Positions 43,766-52,892 of a stretch of DNA of 64,000 nucleotides are shown here, one piece after another. The stretch lies in contig CBDCFD010000007.1 in assembly GCA_965216155.1 (NCBI GenBank), positions 558,001-622,000 on the forward strand, written 5' to 3'. Under the pieces are notes generated by a model. That model was not told the origin of the DNA. It saw only the letters and a program-made list of their open reading frames with translations, and made no database searches. Position numbers and translations under genes: made by a program. This stretch comes from CATOSP01 sp965216155 (GTDB lineage Bacteria; Chloroflexota; Dehalococcoidia; Lucifugimonadales; UBA3495). Numbering within the stretch: position 1 is the stretch's first letter; the number at the start of each line of letters is the position of its first letter.

Positions 43766-44821
43766 TTAGCGGCCGGGAGCCGTTATCGATCGCTCTGTCT
43801 TGTATTCAATCCGGTACGCTCGCACGGCGGTGTCATGGAACACGGCGGCTCGCTCGGCGGCTGAGTAACCCTTGGATAAGCGCTTGAAGGCGTTGAATAG
43901 CACGTTGTAAGAATGCCCCACCTTGTCGGGCGGAAAGTTACTTTCGAACATGCACCTGGCGGGTCCAAATTGCTCAATGCAATAATTCATGTACGGTGCC
44001 ATGGTCTCGGCCAGTTCTTCGGACCCGATGGGTTGGTTTCTGGCATACCAATCATAGCCGGTGCGGGGCTGGCCGATGCCTCCCAGTTTAACGTAGACGT
44101 TGGGGCATTGGGCCACGGCCGCGATTCCTTGCCTCCAGGTTGACAGAACTTCTTCGTCGCGGTCGGCGTAGGGCCCGATGCGCAGCAGCCCGCCAATATG
44201 GTTGAGGATAATGGTTAAATCGGGAACCGCCCGGGCGAAGTCCACAAGCTCAGGCAACTGGTGGAAGTACATCCAGGCATCTAAAGACAAGCCCATGCGA
44301 GCCAACACCCTGGCCCCGGCCCTGAAACCCTCCTCGGTCAGCTGGGCCTCTCGATTGTAGGCATTGTTGGGGATATCGGGGTGGGGGTCCCAAGTTAGAC
44401 CGTGGCGAATCCCGCGAAACCGGTTCGGGCTGGCCGCCTGCAAAGCTTCAAGTACCGGAGCGGCCCTTCCGCCTAGGAGGAGGTTGGCATGCCCTACGAT
44501 GGCCGCCGCGGCCCGCGCCGGTCCATAGAGGCCGGTGGCCCCGGCTGCCGCCATACCCTGGATGAATTCCACTCCACCCACGGGGCGCATCTCTTCTGGG
44601 CCGTCGATACGGTACATCGCCCTGGCCTCGATAAAGACAGTGGACCGGACGTTATGGCCGCTGTTCAGGTCGGCGTATAGCTCGTCCAGCAGATACTTCT
44701 GATAGGGAATTCGCTCCGGGCGCCGGTCCCACATATGATGGTGGGGGTCGCAGATGGGAATCTCCGGCTCCAGTGTAGATTCCTGGGTCAGCGCCAGCCA
44801 GTCATTGTCTCCGAACGGCAT
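43766..44821 (-). CDS. Amidohydrolase family (PF04909-type) protein
   Basis: A 351-residue TIM-barrel hydrolase. ATG 44821 follows AGGGGGG by six bases; the longer frame to 44908 lacks a site. The metal-binding PICDPHHHMWDRR is near residue 18, GIRHGLTWDPH near 155, TIILNHIGG near 215 and FESNFPPDKVG near 300, the order of the PF04909 group, which includes 2-pyrone-4,6-dicarboxylate lactonase and decarboxylases. The usual His/Asp ligands are present. Substrate unknown; probably a lactone or carboxylate ring compound. The truncated CMD-family gene lies just upstream on the same strand. Confidence 0.85.
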   Translation of the reverse strand: MPFGDNDWLALTQESTLEPEIPICDPHHHMWDRRPERIPYQKYLLDELYADLNSGHNVRSTVFIEARAMYRIDGPEEMRPVGGVEFIQGMAAAGATGLYGPARAAAAIVGHANLLLGGRAAPVLEALQAASPNRFRGIRHGLTWDPHPDIPNNAYNREAQLTEEGFRAGARVLARMGLSLDAWMYFHQLPELVDFARAVPDLTIILNHIGGLLRIGPYADRDEEVLSTWRQGIAAVAQCPNVYVKLGGIGQPRTGYDWYARNQPIGSEELAETMAPYMNYCIEQFGPARCMFESNFPPDKVGHSYNVLFNAFKRLSKGYSAAERAAVFHDTAVRAYRIEYKTERSITAPGR

Positions 44822-44908
44822 TGTGCCCCCCTGGCCAACTTCCGGGCCTTGCGGATGAGATTGGAATAAGGGCTTTGCTATGCCATCAATTATTTGGAGA
44901 GGTAACAC

Positions 44909-45479
44909 CTAGATAGGCAGCGCTTCCCCGGTCCTCTCCGGTGGCAGCTCGACCCCGAAGGCATTGACGTTAAAGGCCAGCATGGCATAGCAGCCCAAAA
45001 GGTTGGTGAGTTCCGTGAGTCCAAGAACTCCAAACTGAGCCAGCGCCGCATCGAAGATTGTTTGGCTGATCCGGTGGGTCCCGGAAAAACTCCCGGCCAT
45101 AGTTCACCACCGCTGCTTCATCAGGGGCCAGTGCGGGAAGCTCCTTTCCATCGCGTAGGGCGTCGACTGTGTCATCGCGCAAACCGGCCCTACGACCCGC
45201 CGGGGCATGAGCGTTCCAGATGAATTGGCAGTCGTTCTCTCGCGCCGCGACGAGCATGCCGAGCTCCCTGATGCGGGGTACCAGGGATGTGTCCGTCCGC
45301 AAATACAATGCCAATCCAAGGGCGAGTTTGGCCACCTCTGGGGCGTTCAGCATCACGGAGCCAGGTTCGCTGGTAGGCACCCTGCCACGTAGACCCACCA
45401 ACTCGTCAAAAGTAGCCCTTTGGTCTTCGGGAATCCTTTCTCTTGCTACAACAGGTGTTCGGGCCATGATGTCCTGCAT
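44909..45479 (-). pseudogene. Carboxymuconolactone decarboxylase-family gene, frameshifted
   Basis: The frame from ATG 45479 reads VARERIPEDQRATFDELVGL, ELGMLVAARENDCQFIWNAH and AGLRDDTVDALRDGKELPAL; near 45085 an indel moves it to the frame reading RISQTIFDAALAQFGVLGLT and LLGCYAMLAFNVNAFGVELP to the stop at 44909. This is an AhpD/CMD fold; the usual Cys/His proton-relay is reduced to CQFIWNAH. With the shift repaired it would be about 190 residues. It probably formed an operon with the amidohydrolase (88-base gap). Confidence 0.78.
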
Positions 45480-45636
45480 TAGTATGACAAATTGAAGCTG
45501 GATATTGTACGGAGTATCTGTACCTTCAGGTCCCGGGATACTATGGGTCGTGAAAAAGGACAGGCTCGATGGACCGGGTGAGAGTTAACGATGCGAGTTA
45601 ACCATAAGGTAGTTTACCGTCTTAGGGGTGCCTCTC

Positions 45637-45951
45637 TCAGTTGCTTTCCCCGGATAGGACCGGATCGATCAACCATCTTTCTGTCTTGGCGATGTATTGA
45701 GCAGGGTCAAGCTCAGGGTCTACCGCGGCCCGCTCTGGCGAACCGTAGTAAGCCGCTTGCTTGGCGTCCCAGTCTTCGGGTCCGTCATAGGACACTATCC
45801 ACACGAACTCGTTCCGTTCTCCGATTACCCAGGCCTGAGGGATGGTGAAACCAAACTGGTAGTGCAGCGGATATACGAACTTCTTCCAACCCTCTACGAA
45901 GTCATCCAGTTTTCCGCGATTTATGGTATAAAGCCGCAACTGTGAAATCAT
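45637..45951 (-). CDS. NIPSNAP-like dimeric alpha/beta-barrel protein
   Basis: A 104-residue protein: SQLRLYTINRGKLDDFVEGW, then YPLHYQFGFTIPQAWVIGER and EFVWIVSYDGPEDWDAKQAA, the beta-alpha-beta pattern of NIPSNAP/dimeric ferredoxin-like barrels, often small monooxygenase-like or stress proteins associated with catabolic genes. ATG 45951 is the only start. Substrate unknown. Confidence 0.75.
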   Translation of the reverse strand: MISQLRLYTINRGKLDDFVEGWKKFVYPLHYQFGFTIPQAWVIGERNEFVWIVSYDGPEDWDAKQAAYYGSPERAAVDPELDPAQYIAKTERWLIDPVLSGESN

Positions 45952-46089
45952 TGCCTTTTCCCTTCTCCACCTGTTCTAATTTCTTTTAACCAAGTTCACC
46001 GCCTGAAAGGTGAGGCGATTTGTGCCAAGTCCACATGCACCAGGCCCTGGTCGAGAGTGGTAGCCATGCGGACCAGAGATTGACTAAGG

Positions 46090-46476
46090 CTATACCTCCG
46101 TGACCCCATGACCGGCAGGCAACATATGATCTTGACAATAACCCCATGTCTCGATGACCATCTTGGCGAAACTGGCTAGATTGCTGCATGAAGGCCCAGT
46201 GCATTCCCCGGGTGACTCAGTTATAGGCAGATAATCTACGCTTTTTTGAAACCCATGCTCCCGCAGAAAGTCCCCTAGCCCCTCATCCAATTGGTCGGTT
46301 TCCTTTTCAGTGCAGTCTTTGCATAGATGGTCTTCCACATATCGCCCCGTTATCAGAGCGATTGCTTGCGCCGGGCAGCCATCGTCGTCTAAATCCTCTA
46401 TGTATTCGCAAGAGAGTACTTCATCCTCATCAAGTTCCGTTCTCCATGACTTGCGGATTTGGCAGTGGTCACACAT
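46090..46476 (-). CDS. Cys-rich hypothetical protein (128 aa)
   Basis: The protein starts MCDHCQIRKSWRTELDEDEV and contains further cysteines (DGCPAQ, HLCKDCTEKETD, GECTGPSCSN), suggesting one or two zinc sites (CxxC pairs). It is acidic, with no signal peptide. I do not recognise the family. Base composition is A/T-richer than the metabolic genes, so it may be acquired. ATG 46476 is preceded by AGAAGAAAC rather than a strong ribosome site. Confidence 0.55.
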   Translation of the reverse strand: MCDHCQIRKSWRTELDEDEVLSCEYIEDLDDDGCPAQAIALITGRYVEDHLCKDCTEKETDQLDEGLGDFLREHGFQKSVDYLPITESPGECTGPSCSNLASFAKMVIETWGYCQDHMLPAGHGVTEV

Positions 46477-46575
46477 TTTTGTTTCTTCTCCGACTACCGT
46501 CTAAAACGACAATCCAATTCAATTTGGTGATTTAAGACCGATAGGATCTGGTCAAGACCGGGCATTATAGTTGGT

Positions 46576-46867
46576 GTGGGGTATTGTGTTCAGCGGAATC
46601 GTCCCAATATAGAATTGGCGCAGGTGTGGTTTTGGGGTTGGTTGCACACTTCAGCACCAACAACGGTGTCCAACAGCGAAACTCTTAGAAACGTAGGCTT
46701 ACTGATTGGTGGACTGCTGGCCTTCGTGTTCGCCGGATGGCGTGCTTTGGTGGCTGAACGCCAGGCCAACGCCGCTCGGCTCCAAGCGCAGACCTCGTTG
46801 CGTCAGGCGGAAACTGCACAGCAGAGCTTGCTCAACGAACGTTACCAACGCGGGGCAGAAATGCTGA
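46576..46867 (+). pseudogene. TM plus coiled-coil protein, truncated by IS21 copy 3
   Basis: From GTG 46576 the frame contains a membrane helix (NVGLLIGGLLAFVFAGW) followed by RALVAERQANAARLQAQTSL and LLNERYQRGAEML, then enters the IS21 right end at 46868. I recall this start from larger membrane proteins in which the coiled coil precedes a pentapeptide or helical repeat region; that part is lost. The gene has been cut at about residue 97. Confidence 0.6.
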
Positions 46868-46922
46868 TGTCAATGGCGGAGGCATGTTGGGCCACTGGGG
46901 CGGAGTAAAACTGTACCACCTA

Positions 46923-47886
46923 GGGAACCTCTGAAAAAGAGCGGCTATGGCTTTTCTGGCGGTTACCGGGGGAGTTTCCGCGGAAATTCCCTGCCTTTGG
47001 GCCGTTTTGGTGAGTGGCCACCCTCCCATTTCGCTCCATCGGGGCCGTTGCGGGTTTGACCGGCCCTGCCGGCGGCCCACGGACGGGTTTGGACCCACGG
47101 CGCCCATGTCAGCCTGTCAGTTGCCCCTCCGCCGTCAGCAGGTTGCCCAGTCCGAATAACAGCGCCAGACGTTCGGTGTTCTTCGCCAGTCCCCGGTAGC
47201 GCACCTTGGCGTAGCCAAATATCCGCTTCACCTTCAGGAACGGGTGCTCCACCTTGGCCCTCACCGATGCTTTGCGCTTTTCCGCCATCGCTTCCGAACT
47301 CTCAGGGTCGAGTTTCCGCCGTTTTCCCGGACGCATCGCCACCTGCCATTCCACCCCACGGCCCAGGTTCTCATACCGCTTGTGGACTCCCTGATACCCG
47401 GCATCGCACCACACCCGAGTCTCCCCGCCGTGCAGCAGATTGTGCGCCTCGGTCACGTCGTGGACATTGGCTGCCGTGGTGCTCAGACTGTGCACTATCC
47501 CGGTTTCGGAATCCACCCCGATGTGCGCCTTCATCCCGAAATGCCACTGGTTCCCTTTCTTCGTCTGATGCATCTCCGGGTCCCGCTCACCAGCCCGGTT
47601 CTTGGTGGATGATGGAGACTCGATGATACTGGCGTCCACGATGGTCCCCTCCCGCAGCCGCAGTCCTTGGGACTCCAGGTGGGCGTTGATCTCATCTAGC
47701 AGGCTTCTGCCCAGTTCGTGCCGCTCCAGGAGGTGGCGGAAGTTCAGGATAGTGGTCTCGTCGGGCAGTGCTTCCGATAGGCTCAGGCCGGCGAAACGCC
47801 TGACTGATTCGGCCTCGTAGAGCAAATCCTCCATGCCGGGGTCGCTCAAGTTGTAGAACAACTGCACGCAGTGAATCCGCAGCATG
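46923..47886 (-). mobile_element. IS5-family element inserted in the IS21 right end
   Basis: The end at 46923 (GGGAACCTCTGAAAAAGAG) resembles IS5-type terminal repeats and abuts the YTAG-like target (CCTAGG). The other end is not intact: the transposase N-terminus is missing and sequence passes directly into IS21 at 47887. Confidence 0.65.
47109..47885 (-). pseudogene. IS5-family transposase, N-terminally truncated
   Basis: The frame enters at MLRIHCVQLFYNLSDPGMED, which in full-length relatives is preceded by about 60 residues. It has GTIVDASIIESPSSTKN (first Asp), HFGMKAHIGVDSETGIVHSL, RVWCDAGYQGVHKR (second Asp) and VRAKVEHPFLKVKRIFGYAK (Glu), so the catalytic triad is present. No ribosome site precedes the first Met; a truncated, probably silent copy. 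Confidence 0.85.
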
Positions 47887-47995
47887 AAAAAGTCCGAGCT
47901 AAGTGGCCAGCATAAATGTCCGTGCCAATTGTTGAGGGAAATGCCCTGCAGACGGGTGGGGCAGCAGATGGCAGGCAGGAAGGTCTTGATGCAAC

Positions 47996-48778
47996 CTATT
48001 CTTCGTGAAGCTCGTCTGAAGGTTGGGAGACAGCGCTCTCCCTGCTACGCTTGAGACGGTAGCTGTCGCCGTTCATCTCCAGGATGTGGACGTGGTGGGT
48101 GAGGCGGTCCAGCAGCGCTCCGGTCAGGCGTTCCGGTCCGAAGACCTCGGTCCACTCGTCGAAGGGCAGGTTGGTGGTCACCAGGATGGAGCCCCGCTCG
48201 TAGCGCTGGCTGAAGACCTCGAAGAGCAGTTCCGCCCCGGTGGGGGACAGGGGGACGAATCCCAACTCGTCGATGATCAGCAGGCTGAGGCGGGAAAGTT
48301 GTCTCTGGAGGTTGAGCAGACGTCTCTCGTCCCGGGCCTCCATCAGCTCGTGGACCAGGGCGGCGGCCGTCGTGAAGCCCACCGGCATCCCGCGCTGGCA
48401 GGCGGCCAGGCCCAGTCCCAGGGCGATGTGGGTCTTGCCGGCGCCGCTGTTGCCGACGGCGATGACGTTCTCACGGCGCTCGACGTATTCGCAGCGGGCC
48501 AACTCCATCACCAGCGCCTTGTTCACCGACGGGATGGCCGTAAAGTCGAAGGTGTCGAAGGTCTTGACGGCGGGGAAGCGGGCGGCGCGGATCCGCCGCT
48601 CCACCATGCGCTGGTGGCGGTCGATGAGTTCCAGTTCCGCCAGCCTGAGCAGGTACCCCGGGTGGTCCACTCCCTCGGCGGCGCACTGGGCCGCCATCTT
48701 GCCGTACTCCCGGAGGAAGCTGGGCAGCTTCAGTTCCTTCAGGTGATGCTCCAAAAGCAGCGTGGACCGGCTGTTCAT
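47996..48778 (-). CDS. istB: IS21 transposition helper ATPase IstB
   Basis: A 260-residue AAA+ protein: start ATG 48778 (MNSRSTLLLEHHLKELKL), Walker A GNSGAGKTHIALG, Walker B LLIIDELGFVPLSPTGAELL, and VTTNLPFDEWTEVFGPERL. It is intact. It differs from the copy at 30196 at scattered positions, so the copies are not recent duplicates of one another. Confidence 0.92.
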   Translation of the reverse strand: MNSRSTLLLEHHLKELKLPSFLREYGKMAAQCAAEGVDHPGYLLRLAELELIDRHQRMVERRIRAARFPAVKTFDTFDFTAIPSVNKALVMELARCEYVERRENVIAVGNSGAGKTHIALGLGLAACQRGMPVGFTTAAALVHELMEARDERRLLNLQRQLSRLSLLIIDELGFVPLSPTGAELLFEVFSQRYERGSILVTTNLPFDEWTEVFGPERLTGALLDRLTHHVHILEMNGDSYRLKRSRESAVSQPSDELHEE

Positions 48779-50290
48779 GCCGCCCTCCCCGACAGCAACG
48801 TCATGTAATCCCCGGCGTAAGTGATGCTGACCCGCACCTGGGGCAGGTAGGGGTAGAGCTCCAGGTCGAGGCGGGGAGGCCTGCCCTCCAGCCGGCAGAG
48901 CACGAGATGCTTCACCGCGTCGAAGCTCAAAGCCCCCAACCGGAGGGCATACCGAACCGCGGCGTGGACCTCCCCAGGCGAAAAATGCTCGAATAGCCGC
49001 AGTACCTGGACGAACTCCCGCTTGCCCCTTCGTCCCATGCGGGACTCCAGCAACCGGCGCAGCGTGCCAAACTCCTCGGGAAGGTCCCATCCCTGCAGGG
49101 GAGCGGCCTGGTCCAGGGCCGCCGTCTTCTGCTCGAGCAGGGGCAGGTAGTGGACGGGGTCGAACACAAAATCATCCCGCTGGTAGGAGCGGTGATGGCG
49201 GGCGATGACCTCGGACCCGCAACTGATGACCACCCGGTCCACATAGCCTTTTACCAAAACGTCCCGGTGCCCGTAGGCCACCGGCGCCGAGTAATCGTTG
49301 GTCCGGTACCGGACCAGTGACAGCGAACTCACCCGGCCCGCCTGCTTCTCGCAGGCGTCATAGGCCACCGGAGGTAGGGGCAGCAGGGCCTCCAGGTCCC
49401 GTTCCATCCGTTGACCTATGATCTCTGAGTGGCCCCTCAACCTGGCATCCATCCGCGCCAAGCAGCGACGCTCCAGGTGGGCGTTCAGGGTCTCAAAGCT
49501 CTCGAAGGATGGCACCGGCACCAGGAAGTTGCGCCGCATATACCCGGCCATCCCCTCGACCTTCCCCTTGCCGTTGCCCTTGCCGGGACGGCCGAACCGG
49601 TCATCGAACAGGTAGTGGGACTGGAGTTCCGTGAAGGCCCGGGTGCGCTTCCTCCGTCCATCCCCCAGGATCCTGGCCACGGCCAGCTTGGTGTTGTCGT
49701 ACAGGATGCTCCGGGGCACTCCGCCCAGGAATGCGAAGGCCGGCACGTGGCCGTCCAGGAAGGCCTCGGTGGTCTCGGCGGGATAGGCCTTGACGAAGCA
49801 TCCGTCGCTATGGGGCAGGTCCAGGACGAAGCAGTGGGCTTTCTGTTCCACCCCGCAGATGATCACCAGGGCCTCGCCAAAGTCGCACTGGGCGTGGCCC
49901 GGCGGATGGGACAGGGGCACGAACATCTCCTGCGACCGGCGGCGGTGCTCCCTCACGTAGTCCTTGACTATGGTGTACTGGCCGCCGAACCCATGCTCGT
50001 CCCTGAGCCGCTGGAAGATCCGCTGGGCTGTGTGGCGCTGCTTCCTGGGACGCCTGAGGTCGTCTACCAGGATTTGGTCGATGACGGCGGTGAAGGGCTC
50101 CTCCTGAGCTTGTCGAAGGGTTAGGACGCCGGGGCGGAGTCTGCCGCCGGTAGCCCGGCGGCGCTGAGTAGGCCAGAATCTTGCGCACCGTGTCCCGGTG
50201 CAGGCCGAACACCCGGGAGACCTCCCGGATGCTCATCCCATCCACCATCACCGCCCGCCGGACCCGTAGATACACGTCCACCTGGTACAT
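48775..50290 (-). pseudogene. istA: IS21 transposase IstA disrupted by a REP-like insert
   Basis: The start is ATG 50290 (MYQVDVYLRVRR), followed by VSRVFGLHRDTVRKILAYSA and PPGYRRQTPPRRP. There a short palindrome (50099-50121) interrupts the expected PKPEPFTGVIDRI and shifts the frame; the rest runs in a second frame from about 50095 through HAQCDFGEA and SILYDNTKLAVAR to TGA 48775. Apart from this insert the gene is complete. Confidence 0.82.
50099..50121. repeat. REP-like palindrome inserted in istA
   Basis: On the minus strand CCCTTCGACAAGCTCAGGAG is a motif found scattered in many bacterial genomes. It replaces or adds about 16 bases relative to the other istA copies and breaks the frame. 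Confidence 0.75.
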
Positions 50291-50433
50291 CCATCCCACC
50301 ACCCATAAGCACGACTTCGAACCTATGGATGGCAGAGGACGGTACATTTTTCAACCGCCACAATGTCAGGCAGTCAATCCGTCCAGGTGGTCCACTTTAC
50401 CTCCGCCTTTTACACAAGGAGACCGTCGCCGCT

Positions 50434-50829
50434 ACAAGTAAGCCGGGCCCAGGGTCATTGCCGCTCCGGGATGTGCTGGATGCGTCCAACGCCGCTATGC
50501 AGGCCCTTGGGTCCGCCCATGTATTTCAGGAGACGAATACGACGGTGAGGGATATGGTGGTCTTGTTCGTGCGTTTGGACGGAGACTACCAAGCGCCGGA
50601 CAGTTTCCAGTACACGGTGGAAACCGGTTTCGGGTCCGTCGCTCAAACGATGGAGTTTATCTTTACGGGTTCAGGAGGGCTCCGAAAAGACCCGGCAAGC
50701 AGCTTATGGACCGCTGACCACGAGTCCAAGAATACATTTCCGCTACTTTCCCCGCTGTCCAAGCAAGCAAATGGCCGCAGTCGAGGAGATGGAGGAGAAT
50801 CGAACTCCCCGTCACCTTGGAACTGTTAA
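50434..50829 (+). pseudogene. LppX/LprAFG-like lipoprotein fragment
   Basis: After the IS21 left end (50414) the frame reads LPLRDVLDASNAAMQALGSA, HVFQETNTTVRDMVVLFVRL and DGDYQAPDSFQYTVETGF. The AAMxAL...GDYxAPD pattern resembles the start of LppX/LprAFG-type or carrier lipoproteins. There is no signal peptide (lost with the IS insertion) and the similarity fades after about 50670. Weak assignment. Confidence 0.4.
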
Positions 50830-50906
50830 GGTCTTGTGAGAACGCGGTGGAGCACCGGAGATGTCTCCCCTGCGCGAGAGTGGGGAATGCCAGGTTGGAA
50901 CCCCCG

Positions 50907-51863
50907 CTACTCGTAGTGGATGCGGGGGTCGATCCAGGCGTAGCACATGTCCACCACCAGGTTGGCGAACATGAATACGAAAGCGTAGATGAGGACCAGG
51001 TTTTGCACCAGCAGAAAGTCTCGCTCCCGGATGGCCGCGATCATGGTCGCGCCCAGGCCAGGCACGTTGAAGGCCACTTCCACCACCACCGAGCCTCCCA
51101 GCAGGCTGCCCATGAGCAGACCGGAGAGAGTAACCACGGGTAGCAGCGCGTTTCTCAAGGCGTGGACTACGACGACGGTGGACTCGCCCAATCCCTTGGC
51201 CCGCGCGGTGCGGACGTAGTCCTCGCGCACTACCTCCAGCAGCATGGAGCGGGTCAACCGGGCGATGGTCGCCGAAGCCGACGACCCCAGGACGATTGCC
51301 GGCATGACCGTTATCTGCAGGTTTTGCCACGGGCCTTCCCAGGGCATGACTACGCCCATGGGAGGCATCCAGTCGAATACCAAGACATAGGCCAACACCA
51401 CCAGGCTGGCCAACCAGAAGTTGGGTGTTGCCAGAAACAAGATGGTGGTGAATCTGGCGAAATAGTCACCGGTGCTGTTCCGCTTTAGGGCCGCCAGGAC
51501 ACCGACCGGTATACCGACTATCCATGAGAAGAGGATGGACATTATCGCGATCTGGGCTGTGATGGGCCCACGATTGGCCAGGAGTTCCGCGTTTGGATAA
51601 CCCTTGAAAAATGACTCGCCCAGGTCCAACCGTACTATGTCCCAAAGCCAGGTAAGGAATTGCAAGTAGATCGGCCGGTCGAGCCCGAGCTTGGCCATCA
51701 TGATCTGCCTGTCGGCCTCCGAGAGGAGCCCTGCGCCTTCCTCGCCAAGCATGGCGGCCAGCATGTCGCCTGGCATAATCCGCATTGCGACGAATACGAG
51801 TGCGGTTGTGCCCAGCACAGTGGGAATAGCGTAAATCAACCTTCGCGTCAAGTATCGGTGCAC
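50907..51863 (-). CDS. ABC importer permease, DppB-like
   Basis: A 318-residue inner-membrane protein with six helices, N-terminal YLTRRLIYAIPTVLGTTALV, the TATA-like PGDMLAAMLGEEG, and the coupling motif VREDYVRTARAKGLGESTVV (about residues 210-230) that contacts the ATPase. This is the first permease of the peptide/opine/nickel (PepT) family. It follows its partner (2-base gap at 51864) on the minus strand. The matching ATPase genes are not in the window, so ATPases must come from elsewhere. Confidence 0.9.
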   Translation of the reverse strand: MHRYLTRRLIYAIPTVLGTTALVFVAMRIMPGDMLAAMLGEEGAGLLSEADRQIMMAKLGLDRPIYLQFLTWLWDIVRLDLGESFFKGYPNAELLANRGPITAQIAIMSILFSWIVGIPVGVLAALKRNSTGDYFARFTTILFLATPNFWLASLVVLAYVLVFDWMPPMGVVMPWEGPWQNLQITVMPAIVLGSSASATIARLTRSMLLEVVREDYVRTARAKGLGESTVVVVHALRNALLPVVTLSGLLMGSLLGGSVVVEVAFNVPGLGATMIAAIRERDFLLVQNLVLIYAFVFMFANLVVDMCYAWIDPRIHYE

Positions 51864-51865
51864 TG

Positions 51866-52771
51866 TTACGTACCACGAAGCCGCGGATCAACAGCGTCTC
51901 GGACGTTGTCGCCCAGCAAATTAAATGCCAGTACAGTTATGACGATGGCGATACCAGGAAAGACCACCAACCACCAAAGGGGCTTGAATGTGGCCGTGAC
52001 CACGCCGCCCAGCAAATTACCCCAGGTGGGCGTGGGTGGCGGAATCCCAAGTCCGAGGAACCCCAGGCTCGCCTCGGCTATGATCACCGTTCCCAGCGAA
52101 GCTGTTGCCAGTACCAGAACGGGCGCCACGGTCTGAGGCGCGACGTGGCGCAGCATGATGCGCATATGGGACGCGCCGGTCGCCCGCGCCGCCTCGACAA
52201 AGGGGTATTCTTTCACGGCAAGCGCGACCGACCTGGTTACTCGCGTCGTAGCGGGTATTCTCACCACCGTTAACGCGATGAGTATTGGGACGACTCCAGC
52301 GCCCATAGCTGTGAGCAGCGCCAGGGCGAGCACTAGACCGGGGAAGGCCAGAATAACTTCCATCACCCGTTGGGTGATCATGTCGAATCGGCCTCCAATG
52401 TAACCGCTGGCCACGCCCAGAGCCATAGCCAGCGTCGTGCTGATCACAACGACGGCCACGGATATTGCAAGGGAAATCCTCGCGCCGTAGATAACTCTGC
52501 TCAAGAGGTCCCGTCCCATATAATCCGTTCCGATTAAATGCCGAGAAGAAGGGCCCTCCCGCGCTTCCAAGACTTTGATCTGGATTGGGTCGTATGGCGA
52601 TATCACGGGGGCTGCTATCGCGACGAAGGCCAGAAGCGCGATAACCACTCCCATCGCACCGCCCACCGGATAGCGCCGGATGAATCTGAATATAGTGGCT
52701 CCGAACCCTGTTCGATGGGTGCGCCTACCATTGGAAACTTCTGCCGGCGCGTCTATAGATGGTCCCATCAT
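51866..52771 (-). CDS. ABC importer permease, DppC-like
   Basis: A 301-residue second permease. An N-terminal hydrophilic part precedes the first helix (PVGGAMGVVIALLAFVAIAA), then GTDYMGRDLLSRVIYGARIS, five further helices and the EAA-like loop YPFVEAARATGASHMRIMLR. The pair with DppB forms the membrane channel. The upstream neighbour, 121 bases away on the same strand, encodes the binding protein. Confidence 0.9.
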   Translation of the reverse strand: MMGPSIDAPAEVSNGRRTHRTGFGATIFRFIRRYPVGGAMGVVIALLAFVAIAAPVISPYDPIQIKVLEAREGPSSRHLIGTDYMGRDLLSRVIYGARISLAISVAVVVISTTLAMALGVASGYIGGRFDMITQRVMEVILAFPGLVLALALLTAMGAGVVPILIALTVVRIPATTRVTRSVALAVKEYPFVEAARATGASHMRIMLRHVAPQTVAPVLVLATASLGTVIIAEASLGFLGLGIPPPTPTWGNLLGGVVTATFKPLWWLVVFPGIAIVITVLAFNLLGDNVRDAVDPRLRGT

Positions 52772-52892
52772 GGGCGCGTGGTCTCCTTTAACAGTCGCAT
52801 AGGGTGTTTATGCACCTTAAAGGCTTTAATGTTTCGATGGCTGCCGGGACCACCCCGGCAACCATCGAAATCGTGGGCTATAAGGGCGAAGA

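Larger units (their letters stand above)
46868..50414 (-). mobile_element. IS21-family element, copy 3, with IS5 inside
   Basis: The right end starts TGTCAATGGCGGAGGCATG at 46868 and the left end, on the minus strand, TGTAAAAGGCGGAGGTAAAG from 50414. istA and istB overlap by four bases. The right end is split: its outer part is 46868-46920 and its inner part begins at about 47887, with an IS5-type element between. Confidence 0.85.

Noticed and set aside
50787..50868. tRNA-like stretch (T-arm GAGTTCGATTCTCC and a possible acceptor CATCTCC on the minus strand)
   Set aside because: The T arm is convincing, but the anticodon arm would have a nine-base loop and the acceptor pairs only in part, so no tRNA is called; a decayed tRNA 3' half is possible.
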